A DNA stretch of 64,000 nt from Gallionella sp. Lineage in GTDB: Bacteria; Pseudomonadota; Gammaproteobacteria; Burkholderiales; Gallionellaceae. The position numbers were made by a program, and so were the translations under genes. Below the pieces are notes generated by a model that had not been told where the DNA came from, did not search any database, and worked only from the letters and a program-made list of their open reading frames with translations. This document shows, piece by piece, positions 8,545 to 17,666 of this stretch (positions are counted from its first letter, which is position 1; the number at the start of each line of letters is the position of its first letter). The stretch spans positions 1-64,000 of the forward strand of contig JAUSMR010000208.1 in NCBI GenBank assembly GCA_030645955.1, written 5' to 3'.

Positions 8545-9906
8545 TCATGCGCCGGCTTCCTCGCGCATCGGCTGCTGGGCGCACCAGCCAGGGCGCGCCA
8601 GCAGCATGAACAGCGTGAGGGCCAGCGGCAGCGTGAGCCAGCCGAAGCTCTGTTGTGCCAGCGCGCCAAACAGCCAGCCGCCGGCCGCTGAACCGAGCGT
8701 CTGGCCAAAGCCGGCCGCCGCCGCGAGTCCGCCCATCGTGGCGCCCAGTTTCTGGCGCGAGGCTCCGGCCGCAAGGAAAGTGATAGCGGGAAGGACCAAC
8801 CCCGTTCCGGCCGATGTCAGGCTGACACCCAGATACATCCAGCTGTCGGCGCGGTGCAGCGCCATGATCGCCAAACCTGCCATGCCGATCAACAGCCCGA
8901 ACGCAATCAAGACCCGCGCAGGCACCTTGTCGAGCAATGACGTGAAGAACAGCATGGCGTTGATGACCAGCATCACCAAGCTGCATTCAGCGAACATCAG
9001 CGCGATCTGCTGGGTCGAGAGGTTGGCATGCTGCTGCCCTTGCAACACAATGCCGAGTTCGAAGCCGGACAGCACAAACATGACCGCACCGCTGAGCCAA
9101 AGTAGCGCGGCAACACCGCGTTGCCTGGTTGGACCGGGAACGAATTTGGCCATCGGTAACTGGCGAACTGGCAGCGTCCAGGCAAGTCCGAGCATGATCA
9201 CGGCCCCCAATCCGGCAGAGAGTACGACGACGAGGCTTGCCGAAAGGGGCGCCTGGTTGCCACCACTTCTTAGCCAGCCAGTCAGGCCATCGGCCAGGGC
9301 GTTCAGCGCCGGCCCGAACAAAAAGCCGATCAGCGAGGCCGCGCTCAACCAGGCAAAGCGCCGCGCCCGCAGCGCCTGCGGGGTATGCTCAGCGACGAGC
9401 GCCGAAACGACCGGTACCACGGCGGCCACGCACAGCCCGGCCGCAACGCGCAACACATAGATGGCCGACAGACTACCCAGCGTTGGTACAAGCAGGAGCA
9501 GCAGGCTCACAACATAACCGACCATGCCGGTCACAAGGATGCGAGGGCGCCCCACGCGGTCCGAGACCGTTCCCCACAAGGGGGCGCCTACCAGCACACC
9601 GGCTGCATAAGCGCCACTCAGGAACCCGACATGCCGCGCCACCTCAACGGCATCGGCTTGCGGCATCTGTTGCGCCAGCCAGGCAGGTAGCACGGGCAGC
9701 AACCCGCCGTATCCGGCCGAAACGACAAAAACCGCTGCAGCCAGAAGCGCCAGTTGTATCGGGCGAAGGGCTTGCGGCTCGGGCATGCCAGCCGGGATGG
9801 CCGGCACGGCCGACATCACGCCTCCCGCTCGCACTCGCGGGCGCGAACCGGCCGACTCACTGACAGCCACCACCGCACGGCGTTGATCGTGGTATGCGGA
9901 CTTCAT
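8545..9906 (-). CDS. MFS transporter
   Basis: 453 residues with twelve predicted membrane segments. The MFS signature between TM2 and TM3 is plain: GAPLWGTVSDRVGRPRILVTG. The start ATG at 9906 overlaps the stop of the DUF3141 gene (ATGA) and has GGAGCGTC directly upstream, so the two are translationally coupled; an internal ATG at 9816 is the alternative. Substrate unknown; drug/proton antiporter-like by overall pattern. Confidence 0.88.
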   Translation of the reverse strand: MKSAYHDQRRAVVAVSESAGSRPRVRAGGVMSAVPAIPAGMPEPQALRPIQLALLAAAVFVVSAGYGGLLPVLPAWLAQQMPQADAVEVARHVGFLSGAYAAGVLVGAPLWGTVSDRVGRPRILVTGMVGYVVSLLLLLVPTLGSLSAIYVLRVAAGLCVAAVVPVVSALVAEHTPQALRARRFAWLSAASLIGFLFGPALNALADGLTGWLRSGGNQAPLSASLVVVLSAGLGAVIMLGLAWTLPVRQLPMAKFVPGPTRQRGVAALLWLSGAVMFVLSGFELGIVLQGQQHANLSTQQIALMFAECSLVMLVINAMLFFTSLLDKVPARVLIAFGLLIGMAGLAIMALHRADSWMYLGVSLTSAGTGLVLPAITFLAAGASRQKLGATMGGLAAAAGFGQTLGSAAGGWLFGALAQQSFGWLTLPLALTLFMLLARPGWCAQQPMREEAGA

Positions 9907-11717
9907 GACGCTCCGTAGAGCATCGTGAACAGGTGCTCCTCGGCAGCGTCGCGCTGCACGCGCCACTGCTCAAGCGACCCGGCAATCAATTTGCCTGTCG
10001 CTTCTTCGCGCCGCCGCCACGGGTTATTTTCAGAAGCAGGTAGCCGGTTCTCACGAGCCCACGCCGCGGCGTACGTCACCCAAGCCATCGCCGGGGTGAT
10101 CTGCGGCGAGAACATGTAGCGCTGCAGGCGCATCGGATGGCCCCACTTTTGCATGAATGCCGATACCGGGTTCGCACTCCACTTGATCCAAGGGCTAACC
10201 CAGGTGCGATAAGCCAACTCATTCCATCCGGAGACTGCCGCCACTTTCTCAAAGGCCTTGTGCGGGTAGTTGTACTGCAAGTCTTCGATGCCTCGCTCTT
10301 CAAACCAGACCTTGTGCCGCGCCGGGGGAGTGTCGGGGCCGGAGCGCTTGCCTGACCCGTGTACCGATTGTCTTTCTACCGGCTCACCGATCTTCATCTC
10401 ATACAGTCCGGGATCCAGATCCTTGAATCCCTCGATGTTTTCCAAAATGGCGCGGTGCTCGTGCTGGGCGACGCTGGCCGAGACAAAGATGCCCAAGTGC
10501 CCTACATGGGGATTCAGGAGGAATACGATGCGTTGACCAGCAGCCTTCAGGGCCTCGGTGGTCGGGTAAATTGCAGGCAGCCAGGCCAGCGCCTGGTGCG
10601 GCGGCGTGATGTTGTCGCCGCTGGAGGCGAAAATCACCAGCGGATTGCGAATACGCTTCAGGTCCACGACACAGTCGGGCTGCGATGCCATGTTGCACGG
10701 ATCGAGCAGCACCTGGCCTTGCTCCAGCCTGTTGCCGATGAACAGGTTTTCGACGGTGGCGAGTATTTCTTCGCGGCTGAGAAAGAAGTAGCTCGACCAC
10801 CAGCGCTCGAATTCGAGGAAGCGTTCTCGCTCCGTATCGACATGGGCATACAGGTCGTAGTTTTTCTGCCACCAAGTGTTGGCCGGGTTCAGTCCCTCGA
10901 AGTTCTGTACCAGCCAGGCGCCGTCGAGCCGTCCGCCGCCGAGATCCGCCATCAGGTGGGTCAGCCACTCGCCGCCCAGCAAGCCGCCGGCAAGGCGCAT
11001 CGGGTTCACGTCTTCGGCCCCGGCCCAGTACGACAGCGGCGAGCCGTTGAGAACGGCAGGGCCGTCGAGGCCCTCGCATTCAGCGGCCAGCAGTGCCACG
11101 GCCCAGCCGCCCTGGCAGTTGCCATACAGCACCGGCGCAACGCCGTGGCGGCGCGCAATCTCCTCAACGAACGCGCGAAGGGCATGGATCACATCCTCGA
11201 GCGTCTGGCCGGGACAAGGCTCGGGGTAGAACATTGCGAAATAGGTCGGGTGGCCTTCATGCAGCGCCACGCCGACCTCGGAGTCGTGCTTGAAGCCACC
11301 GATGCCGGGTCCGTGGCCGGCGCGCGGGTCAACGACCATCACCGGCCGCAGGTCTTGCCGCTCGAAATTGCTCGCATGGGTAGGACCACAACGCGTGATG
11401 CGCAGCAGCGCATAGTTGGCCGGCCGGTCGAACTGCCGCGCGTCGAGCACCAGTTCATGCTCGAAGTCGAGCAAGGGCGGCTGACCGGCGCGTTCGTGCG
11501 CCAGCATGTTGTCTCCACGCTCGCGCAGTGTGTCGAAGAAAAGTGCGCTGCGCTGCCACATGTCGAGGATGTATTCAGGCAACGCGTCCAACGTGTCAGG
11601 CTCACTCGGGACAGGCCCCTTGGCGTTGACGTCGAGCGGTGTCGACGGCGCATCGGTTCGGGGCATCCGGCGGAGAGTTGCAGAGAAAATCGAGTCAGGT
11701 GGTTGTTTCTTGGTCAT
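9903..11717 (-). CDS. DUF3141 alpha/beta-hydrolase-like protein
   Basis: 604 residues matching DUF3141, a relative of polyhydroxyalkanoate synthase-type alpha/beta hydrolases. The nucleophile elbow reads GNCQGGW (Cys at the Ser position, as in PhaC), and later LVIFASSGDNITPP plus LNPHVGHLGIFVS supply the Asp and His of a catalytic triad. The N-terminal LDALPEYILDMWQRSALFFDTLRERG also recalls PhaC. It starts an operon with the MFS gene. The substrate and whether polymer is made are unknown. Confidence 0.88.
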   Translation of the reverse strand: MTKKQPPDSIFSATLRRMPRTDAPSTPLDVNAKGPVPSEPDTLDALPEYILDMWQRSALFFDTLRERGDNMLAHERAGQPPLLDFEHELVLDARQFDRPANYALLRITRCGPTHASNFERQDLRPVMVVDPRAGHGPGIGGFKHDSEVGVALHEGHPTYFAMFYPEPCPGQTLEDVIHALRAFVEEIARRHGVAPVLYGNCQGGWAVALLAAECEGLDGPAVLNGSPLSYWAGAEDVNPMRLAGGLLGGEWLTHLMADLGGGRLDGAWLVQNFEGLNPANTWWQKNYDLYAHVDTERERFLEFERWWSSYFFLSREEILATVENLFIGNRLEQGQVLLDPCNMASQPDCVVDLKRIRNPLVIFASSGDNITPPHQALAWLPAIYPTTEALKAAGQRIVFLLNPHVGHLGIFVSASVAQHEHRAILENIEGFKDLDPGLYEMKIGEPVERQSVHGSGKRSGPDTPPARHKVWFEERGIEDLQYNYPHKAFEKVAAVSGWNELAYRTWVSPWIKWSANPVSAFMQKWGHPMRLQRYMFSPQITPAMAWVTYAAAWARENRLPASENNPWRRREEATGKLIAGSLEQWRVQRDAAEEHLFTMLYGAS

Positions 11718-11767
11718 GGCAGCCGTCGTTGTTCACTATGGGTTTGGCGTGGGGCGATCCGGCGGCA

Positions 11768-12271
11768 TCACGGATGCATGTGTCGCCGGGTGAAGGCAGT
11801 GATGTGCGGCCTGCGGCATGCTTGCTCGCGAGAACCTGATAGATGCTCCGTTCGAGCCAGTAGAGTGCCAGGGCCAAGGTCCAAGGTCCAAGGAAGGGCA
11901 AAAGACACTATCAGCCACTTGAAATCCGAACCAATAATGAAGTTCACTACCGCCATCAATCCGATGGAGGTCAACCCAGCAAGCGCCACGGCGCCCGCAA
12001 CGCCGCGAACTCGGGTGCGAAAGGTAGTAACCGCTACGTAGAAGGTCAACAGGCCGGTGGCGAACATAAAGCCGCCCATCACCGAAAATACGCGACGAAG
12101 CCAGATCAGCAGACCCGGCACAGTCGCCTGAAGCTCTACCAACGACGCCTCCATGAAGCGCGCGTCTTCTGGCAGCAAAGGCGGCCGCAGGAATACGAAG
12201 TACAGCCCGAGCGTCATTAAGATCGTGCCGCCGAGCGCCAAAACCGTGGCCGAGTAAGGTCGAAGTTGCAT
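11768..12271 (-). CDS. Four-helix membrane protein with frameshifted C-terminus
   Basis: 167 residues with four hydrophobic segments (YSATVLALGGTILMTLGLYF, VFSVMGGFMFATGLLTFYVA, VAGAVALAGLTSIGLMAVVN, WLIVSFALPWTL). After FALPWTL the frame changes to an implausible Arg/His-rich tail. The cause is visible: the 7-mer CCAAGGT is present twice in tandem (11874-11887, plus strand) followed by CCAAGG. Removing one copy restores ...PWTLALALYWLERSIYQVL, the natural hydrophobic continuation, ending near 11695. ATG 12271 is preferred (AAGGTG upstream). Function unknown. Confidence 0.65.
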   Translation of the reverse strand: MQLRPYSATVLALGGTILMTLGLYFVFLRPPLLPEDARFMEASLVELQATVPGLLIWLRRVFSVMGGFMFATGLLTFYVAVTTFRTRVRGVAGAVALAGLTSIGLMAVVNFIIGSDFKWLIVSFALPWTLDLGPGTLLARTEHLSGSREQACRRPHITAFTRRHMHP

Positions 12272-12307
12272 GGGCACCTTTGTTGGTGTCGCCTTCAATT
12301 GGTTCGC

Positions 12308-14779
12308 TCATGCCGACACACCCCTGGAAACCTGCGCGTCCGCTGTCGGTGGGCTTTGCGTCCGTGCGCTCTTGATGCCCGCTAGCTTGGTGCGCTTGAG
12401 CATCAGCGCATTGATCGCCACCACGGCCGAGCTGCCCGACATCGACAGCGCCGCGACCTCGGGCGACAGCGTGAAGGGATAGAAGACGCCGGCCGCCAGC
12501 GGGAAAGCGATCACGTTGTAGCCGACTGCCCACCACAGGTTCTGGTGCATCTTGCGCAGGGTGGCGCGCGACAGCTCGATTGCCCCGACCACGTCGTACG
12601 GGTCGCTTTTCATCAAAATGACCTGAGCGCTTTCCATCGCGACATCGGTACCCGCGCCGATCGCGAAGCCGACATCGGCCTGGGTCAGCGCCGGCGCGTC
12701 GTTGATGCCGTCACCGACCATGCCGACCTTGTGGCCCTGGTCCTGCAGCTCCTTGATCTTGGAGGCCTTCTGGCCTGGCAGCACATCGGCGAGCACGATG
12801 TCAATGCCCAGTTCCTTGCCGATACGCTCGGCCGTGGCCTGGTTGTCGCCCGTAATCATCGCAACCTTGACTCCGCGCTCCTGCAGCTTGGCGATTGTCG
12901 CCATGGAGGTTGGCCGCACGGCGTCGGCGATGGCGATCAGGCCAATGAGCTTGCCTCCCCGAGCGACGTGAACCACGGTGCGGCCACCGCCTTGAAGCCT
13001 GGCGGACTCGGCGGCAAGGGCCTCCAGTGCGACGCCTTCGGACTGCATCAGCTTGAGGTTGCCGAGCAGAACCACTTCGCCGCTGATCGTGGCGCGGGCG
13101 CCCTGCCCGTCAATGTTGGTGAAACCAGAAGCGATCTCGGTCGGCGTGGTGCCCGCCCGTTTGAGCACCGCCAAGGCCAGCGGGTGTTCGGAAAACTTCT
13201 CGACGGCGGCCGCGGTCGCCAGCAACTTTTCCTCGCTGACGCCTGGTGCGGGGACCATCTCGACGACATCGGGCTGCCCGAGCGTCAGCGTGCCGGTCTT
13301 GTCGAACACGATGACCGTAAGCTTGGTGGCGTTCTCCAGCGCGGCGGCGTTCTTGAAAAGGATGCCGTTCATCGCCCCGAGTCCGGTGCCCACCATGATC
13401 GCCATCGGCGTGGCCAGTCCGAGCGCGTCAGGGCAGGCGATCACGAAAACCGTGATCGTCAGCGTCAGCGCGAACAGCAGCGGCTGGCCCATGACCCAGA
13501 ACCAGACGCCGAAGGTGATCAGACCAATGGCAATGGCAGCCAGAACCAGCCATTGCGAGGCCTGGTCGGCCAGCAACTGCCCCGGCGCCTTGGAGTTCTG
13601 GGCTTCCTGGACCAACTTGACGATTTGGGCCAGCGCCGTGTCGGCTCCGACCTTGGTGGCCTTGTAGCGGAAGCTGCCGCTTTTGTTGATCGTGGCGCCA
13701 ATGACGGAATCTCCGACCACCTTCTTCACTGGCATTGATTCGCCGGTCAGCATGGATTCATCGACTTGCGAGCCGCCCTCAAGGATCTCGCCGTCCACCG
13801 GAATCTTGTCACCCGGCTTGATGATCACCGTTTCGCCGGCCAGCACCTCGGCGGTCGGCACCTTGGTTTCGACGCCGCCGCGCAGCACAGTGGCCAGCGG
13901 CGGGGCCAGGTCCATCAAGGCGCGGATCGCGTCCGAGGCACCTGCGCGCGCGCGCATCTCCAGCCAATGCCCGAGCAGGATAAAGACCAGCAGCACGGCC
14001 GCTGCTTCATAAAACACCTCGCCCTCGTAGAAAAAGGTGGCGCCCACGCTGAAGACGTAGCCTGTGCCAACCGAGAGGACCACCAGGGTCGCCATGTTGG
14101 CCACCTTGTTGCGGGCAGCGCGCCAGGCGGCGATGAAGAAGGGCCAGCCCGGATAGGCGACGGCACCGGTTGCAACGATGAAGAGGAACAGCTTGCGTTC
14201 AAGGCCGAACGGCGGCGCAAAGTCGCCGAACATGCTGCCCATCGGCGAGTACAGGAACACCGGAATGGCGAACAGCAGGGCCACGAAGAAGCGGTTGCGC
14301 ATGTCGTTGGCCATGTCCTGCATCGACATGCCTGCTCCATGGCCCATGTCATGCATCATGTCGCTCGTTGCCTTTGCGGACGCGGCACCGTGACCCTCAT
14401 GCGCGCTGTGTTCGCCGTGACCCGAGGGGGCATCGTGCCCCGGTGCCGCAGTCTTGGCCACTGCCCCCTGGCCGCCGTGCGCCGCGTGATCCCCATGTGC
14501 CGTGTGGCCGGCATGAGCATCCCCAGTCATCTTGTGATCCACCGGATCGCAGACATGGGCGGGAACGAGTTCACCGCGGCAGTGGTAGCCGCAATCGATG
14601 ATGCGCTGCCCGATTGCCTGCAGCGAGGTCTGCGTTTCGTCGTAGTGCACGGTAGCGCTTCCAGCCACGTAGTTCACGTCCACATGGTGGACGCCGGGTA
14701 GCGTTGCGAGCTGCCGCTCGACGCCCGCCGCGCTCAGCGTAGAGACGAGTTCGCCGACTTCGACGGTGCTTGTTTTCAT
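12308..14779 (-). CDS. copB: CopB-like copper P1B-ATPase with CPD motif
   Basis: 823 residues. N-terminus: a degenerate HMA fold lacking CxxC, then a His-rich linker ([15 protein letters not shown] ... [11 protein letters not shown]) typical of CopB pumps. Core: eight membrane segments, [11 protein letters not shown] (A-domain TGE), DKTGTLT phosphorylation site, [13 protein letters not shown], and [11 protein letters not shown]. The intramembrane metal site reads [13 protein letters not shown], i.e. Cys-Pro-Asp instead of CPC or CPH. AAGGAA precedes ATG 14779. Role: ATP-driven copper (or silver) export to the periplasm. It lies 23 bases after ppk2 on the same strand. Confidence 0.9.
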   Translation of the reverse strand: MKTSTVEVGELVSTLSAAGVERQLATLPGVHHVDVNYVAGSATVHYDETQTSLQAIGQRIIDCGYHCRGELVPAHVCDPVDHKMTGDAHAGHTAHGDHAAHGGQGAVAKTAAPGHDAPSGHGEHSAHEGHGAASAKATSDMMHDMGHGAGMSMQDMANDMRNRFFVALLFAIPVFLYSPMGSMFGDFAPPFGLERKLFLFIVATGAVAYPGWPFFIAAWRAARNKVANMATLVVLSVGTGYVFSVGATFFYEGEVFYEAAAVLLVFILLGHWLEMRARAGASDAIRALMDLAPPLATVLRGGVETKVPTAEVLAGETVIIKPGDKIPVDGEILEGGSQVDESMLTGESMPVKKVVGDSVIGATINKSGSFRYKATKVGADTALAQIVKLVQEAQNSKAPGQLLADQASQWLVLAAIAIGLITFGVWFWVMGQPLLFALTLTITVFVIACPDALGLATPMAIMVGTGLGAMNGILFKNAAALENATKLTVIVFDKTGTLTLGQPDVVEMVPAPGVSEEKLLATAAAVEKFSEHPLALAVLKRAGTTPTEIASGFTNIDGQGARATISGEVVLLGNLKLMQSEGVALEALAAESARLQGGGRTVVHVARGGKLIGLIAIADAVRPTSMATIAKLQERGVKVAMITGDNQATAERIGKELGIDIVLADVLPGQKASKIKELQDQGHKVGMVGDGINDAPALTQADVGFAIGAGTDVAMESAQVILMKSDPYDVVGAIELSRATLRKMHQNLWWAVGYNVIAFPLAAGVFYPFTLSPEVAALSMSGSSAVVAINALMLKRTKLAGIKSARTQSPPTADAQVSRGVSA

Positions 14780-14802
14780 GGTTTTTCCTTGGAGGGCAGG
14801 TT

Positions 14803-15657
14803 TCAGCGCGCCAGCCGCCTGGCGTCGATGCAGTCCGGCGTGAATTCGAACGCGATGTCCGTATCGGGCTGGACAAGCTTGTTTTTCTTGCCGGCGTAAT
14901 GCAGCCGGGACAGGATGTCGCGCATCAGGTTCAGGCGCGCCAGGCGCTTGTTGTCGGCCAGCACGATGCGCCACGGCGCGACTGCGGTGTGCGTTCGCAG
15001 CAGCATCGCATCGCGGGCCTCGGAGTACGCCTTCCAGTGCTTGACAGCAACGGCGTCGATCGGACTGGTCTTCCACTGCTTGAGCGGGTCGCGCTTGCGT
15101 TCTTCGAGTCGCCGTACCTGCTCGGTCTTGCTGACGTCGAGGTAATACTTCAGCAGCTTGATGCCCGAGTTGACCAGCATCTCCTCGAACTTCGGAACCG
15201 ATTGCATGAACTCTTCATGCTGTTCCTTGGTACAAAACCCCATCACATGCTCGACACCCGCGCGGTTATACCAGCTGCGGTTCAAGAGTACGAATTCCTC
15301 GGCTGTCGGCAGGTGGGCGACGTAGCGTTGAAAGTACCATGCGCCACGATCCCGATCCGAAGGCTTGCCAAGAGCCACGACGCGCGTTTCGCGCGGGCTC
15401 AGGAACTCGACAATGCGCTTGATGCTGCCATCCTTTCCGGCTGCGTCACGCCCTTCCAGCAGCACCAGAATCTTGTCGCCGCAACCGATAAAGTGCCGCT
15501 GCAGCTTGACCAACTCTACCTGCAACAGGTGCAGTTGCGCTTCATAATCTTCGAGCGAAATGGAATGAGTTTCCAGCTCAGGAACGTTCGCCTTGGTGGC
15601 ACTTCCCACAGCTTCCCCTGTCCGTTTTTCGGATTTTTTGTGATCTTTCTTGCTCAT
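14803..15657 (-). CDS. ppk2: Polyphosphate kinase 2 (PPK2)
   Basis: 284 residues with the PPK2 fold: Walker [16 protein letters not shown], the [21 protein letters not shown] block, Walker B-like [18 protein letters not shown], a lid Arg region [20 protein letters not shown] and [18 protein letters not shown]2 enzymes move phosphate between polyphosphate and nucleotides. A Lys-rich N-terminus ([15 protein letters not shown]) precedes it. It overlaps the HMA gene upstream by 4 bases and precedes the copper ATPase, suggesting a metal-response operon in which polyphosphate supplies energy or chelates copper (inference). Confidence 0.92.
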   Translation of the reverse strand: MSKKDHKKSEKRTGEAVGSATKANVPELETHSISLEDYEAQLHLLQVELVKLQRHFIGCGDKILVLLEGRDAAGKDGSIKRIVEFLSPRETRVVALGKPSDRDRGAWYFQRYVAHLPTAEEFVLLNRSWYNRAGVEHVMGFCTKEQHEEFMQSVPKFEEMLVNSGIKLLKYYLDVSKTEQVRRLEERKRDPLKQWKTSPIDAVAVKHWKAYSEARDAMLLRTHTAVAPWRIVLADNKRLARLNLMRDILSRLHYAGKKNKLVQPDTDIAFEFTPDCIDARRLAR

Positions 15658-15896
15658 GATGCCACCTGCCCATTAATTGCAGAGGGGCGAAAATTGGCTT
15701 GGTAGCCTAGCTTCGCGATGGTGGCCTCGATCTGCAAGGCGCTGACGCGCAACGGATCCACCTTCAGGATGGCTTTCCCAGAGTGCAATGACACTTGAAT
15801 GTCGCTCACGCCATCAATATTCTGTAGCGTTCGCTGCACCCCGCCGACATAACCGCCGCAGGTCATGCCGTGAATGTCGAAAGTCATGGATTGCAT
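15654..15896 (-). CDS. Small HMA-domain copper chaperone with altered metal site
   Basis: 80 residues forming one HMA ferredoxin-like domain (MTFDIHGMTCGGYVGGVQ ... IQVSLHSGKAILKVDP ... IEATIAKLGYQA). The metal loop normally reads GMTCxxC; here the second Cys is Tyr (codon TAT, one base from TGT). Metal binding would be weakened unless another ligand serves. AAGGAG lies 8 nt before ATG 15896. First of the HMA-ppk2-copB group. Confidence 0.85.
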   Translation of the reverse strand: MQSMTFDIHGMTCGGYVGGVQRTLQNIDGVSDIQVSLHSGKAILKVDPLRVSALQIEATIAKLGYQANFRPSAINGQVAS

Positions 15897-16055
15897 ATCG
15901 GTTTCTCCTTGAGTGAAGAGTCCGTGGTCAGGCGTTTGGTACAACGCCAAAGAGCAAGGGCGTGGTGGAGGTCATCCACGGGAGGCGCTCGAGAGCAATA
16001 GAGTTGGTTGCTGGCATGGTTTATTCCGTGGGGGAAACAGGTTCAAGTTGAGGCG

Positions 16056-16292
16056 TCACTTTGGTACGGTGTCTTGATCAAGCAATGCCTTGTGCTGCTC
16101 ATACTCTTCGGGCTTGATCTCCCCATTGGCCAGACGGCGACGCAATACTTCATGCGGTGTCTCCCGCCCGCGGTCGTGGCGACGCTCCGACCTGCCCCTG
16201 CCACTGAACAGGATCGACACAACCAGGATGATCCAGAAAATCCACCAGAAGGCGTGCATGCCAACCATGTAGTAACCGTAGTCTTGAAACAT
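16056..16292 (-). CDS. SHOCT-domain membrane protein
   Basis: 78 residues: one membrane helix (AFWWIFWIILVVSILFSG), a basic linker, then a SHOCT motif (VLRRRLANGEIKPEEYEQHKALL). SHOCT proteins are short, often envelope-located and frequent in copper islands; function is unknown. A cluster of HMA, DUF2933 and multicopper oxidase genes surrounds it on the same strand. Confidence 0.85.
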   Translation of the reverse strand: MFQDYGYYMVGMHAFWWIFWIILVVSILFSGRGRSERRHDRGRETPHEVLRRRLANGEIKPEEYEQHKALLDQDTVPK

Positions 16293-16326
16293 TCTTATTC
16301 CTCCAGTTAATCAGGTTTCATCGCTG

Positions 16327-16620
16327 TCAGCGGCAACCGCAACCCCCCGTGCTGCCGCTGTGGCAGCCCGAGGCTTTCGGCGGCGAGGCCGGAGAAGAAG
16401 TTGAAGCGTCTGTGGCCAGCTTCGCGGGGTAGCCCGCGCCCGTCAAAGCCGTCATGAGGGAATCGCCGCCTGGCGCCAGCTCACCGCTCACCCGGACACG
16501 GCCAGACGTAAGATCGACCTCCACACCGCCGACACCCGGCAGCGACTGCAACGCCTGCGTGACGTGCTTGACGCATGAGCCACAGCTCATGCCCTCGACT
16601 TGCAGATCAATCGTGTTCAT
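16327..16620 (-). CDS. HMA copper chaperone with Cys-rich tail
   Basis: 97 residues. An intact HMA domain occupies 1-68 (VEGMSCGSCVKHVTQAL, VEVDLTSGRVRVSG, MTALTGAGYPAKL) with the CxxC metal site. A linker rich in Ser/Pro leads to KASGCHSGSTGGCGCR, an extra Cys/His cluster likely to bind metal. A copy of this tail without its domain occurs at 2206-2286. Expected to carry Cu(I) to a pump or the multicopper oxidase. Confidence 0.9.
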   Translation of the reverse strand: MNTIDLQVEGMSCGSCVKHVTQALQSLPGVGGVEVDLTSGRVRVSGELAPGGDSLMTALTGAGYPAKLATDASTSSPASPPKASGCHSGSTGGCGCR

Positions 16621-16670
16621 ATGTCAAACTCCTAAAAAAATTAAATGAAAATCGCCGGAAAAAGCCCAGG

Positions 16671-17339
16671 TCATCTTTTGGACACGGAGTCAGCTGTCGG
16701 CTCGGCTTTGCCCATGCGAGGGATAAACCGGGGCGTGCGCTGGGCATAACGCTCGAACGCTTCGCCAAATTGCGCGCGCATCTCGGCTTCTTCTGTCAGC
16801 GCCAGGCGCCCGTACATCACCAGCAGGACGGGGAACATGACCAGGGTCAGCAGCGTCGGCCACTGCAGCAAAAATCCCAGCAGGATCAGGACAAACCCCA
16901 CGTACTGGGGATGGCGAATCACGGCATAAGGCCCGGTCGTCGCCAGCGCATGCTCCCGCTGGGCGTGGTACAGCACATTCCAGGCACTGGACAGCAGGAT
17001 GAAGCCCCCGGCGAGAAATAAGTAGCTGGCAAGATGCAGGACACCAAAGTGCGGATCACCTTTTTCGCCCAGCAAGGTCGACCACAGGTGACCGTTATCG
17101 TGGGACAAGATGTCCAGTCCCGGATACCTGGTCTGCAGCCAACCTGAAAGCAGGTAGATGGTCAAAGGAAAGCCATACATCTCGACGAACAAGGCCACGA
17201 CAAAAGCGGCAAAAGACCCAAAGGTCCGCCAGTCCCGCGCCGTTGCCGGTTTAAAAAAACTGTAGGCAAACATGATGAAAATTGCCGAATTGATGACGAC
17301 AAGCAGCCAAAGTCCGTAGGCGGGGGTTTCATGGTTCAT
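16671..17339 (-). CDS. Isoprenylcysteine methyltransferase-like membrane protein
   Basis: 222 residues with five to six hydrophobic segments and the C-terminal PEMT/ICMT signature: GPYAVIRHPQYVGFVLILLGFLLQWPT followed by RLALTEEAEMRAQFGEAFERYAQRTPRFIP. These bind S-adenosylmethionine at the membrane. The family is common in heavy-metal islands, substrate unknown. GGAG stands 7 nt before ATG 17339, and the gene begins next to the DUF2933 stop codon. Confidence 0.87.
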   Translation of the reverse strand: MNHETPAYGLWLLVVINSAIFIMFAYSFFKPATARDWRTFGSFAAFVVALFVEMYGFPLTIYLLSGWLQTRYPGLDILSHDNGHLWSTLLGEKGDPHFGVLHLASYLFLAGGFILLSSAWNVLYHAQREHALATTGPYAVIRHPQYVGFVLILLGFLLQWPTLLTLVMFPVLLVMYGRLALTEEAEMRAQFGEAFERYAQRTPRFIPRMGKAEPTADSVSKR

Positions 17340-17341
17340 CA

Positions 17342-17620
17342 CTATTCTCCAATCTTGGGTGGCTGCGACGGTGCGGACGTTTCCGGGTGCTGCTGGCCAT
17401 CGTGGTTGTGTCCCTGTCCACCATGTCCGTGGTGCATGAAGATGTGCATCAGCGGGCAGGCCAACAGGAGCAGGAACGGCAGTGCGCCAAAAAAGTGCGC
17501 GCGGTGCTCGCTGATCAGGAAATACGCAGCAATCGCGCCGAAAACGAACAGGCCGATCGAATAGCGCGAGCGCCAGAAGGGCTTCGGCCCGGAGGCATGT
17601 TGGGAATGGTCGTGGATCAT
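17342..17620 (-). CDS. DUF2933 membrane protein (second copy)
   Basis: 92 residues with two membrane segments (YSIGLFVFGAIAAYFLI and ALPFLLLLACPLMHIFM) and a His-rich end (HHGHGGQGHNHDGQQH). The same family as 8268-8465 but longer. It sits between the multicopper oxidase and the methyltransferase-like gene, and its stop is directly followed by the latter's start, implying one transcript. Confidence 0.8.
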   Translation of the reverse strand: MIHDHSQHASGPKPFWRSRYSIGLFVFGAIAAYFLISEHRAHFFGALPFLLLLACPLMHIFMHHGHGGQGHNHDGQQHPETSAPSQPPKIGE

Positions 17621-17666
17621 TTGAATATCTCCTGAACTGAACTTGCTTAAAGCCTGCGGGCCGCTT

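Noticed and set aside
10359..12041. Long plus-strand open frame of 560 codons
   Set aside because: Entirely antisense to the well-supported DUF3141 gene and its neighbour; the translation has no domain and is an effect of high GC.
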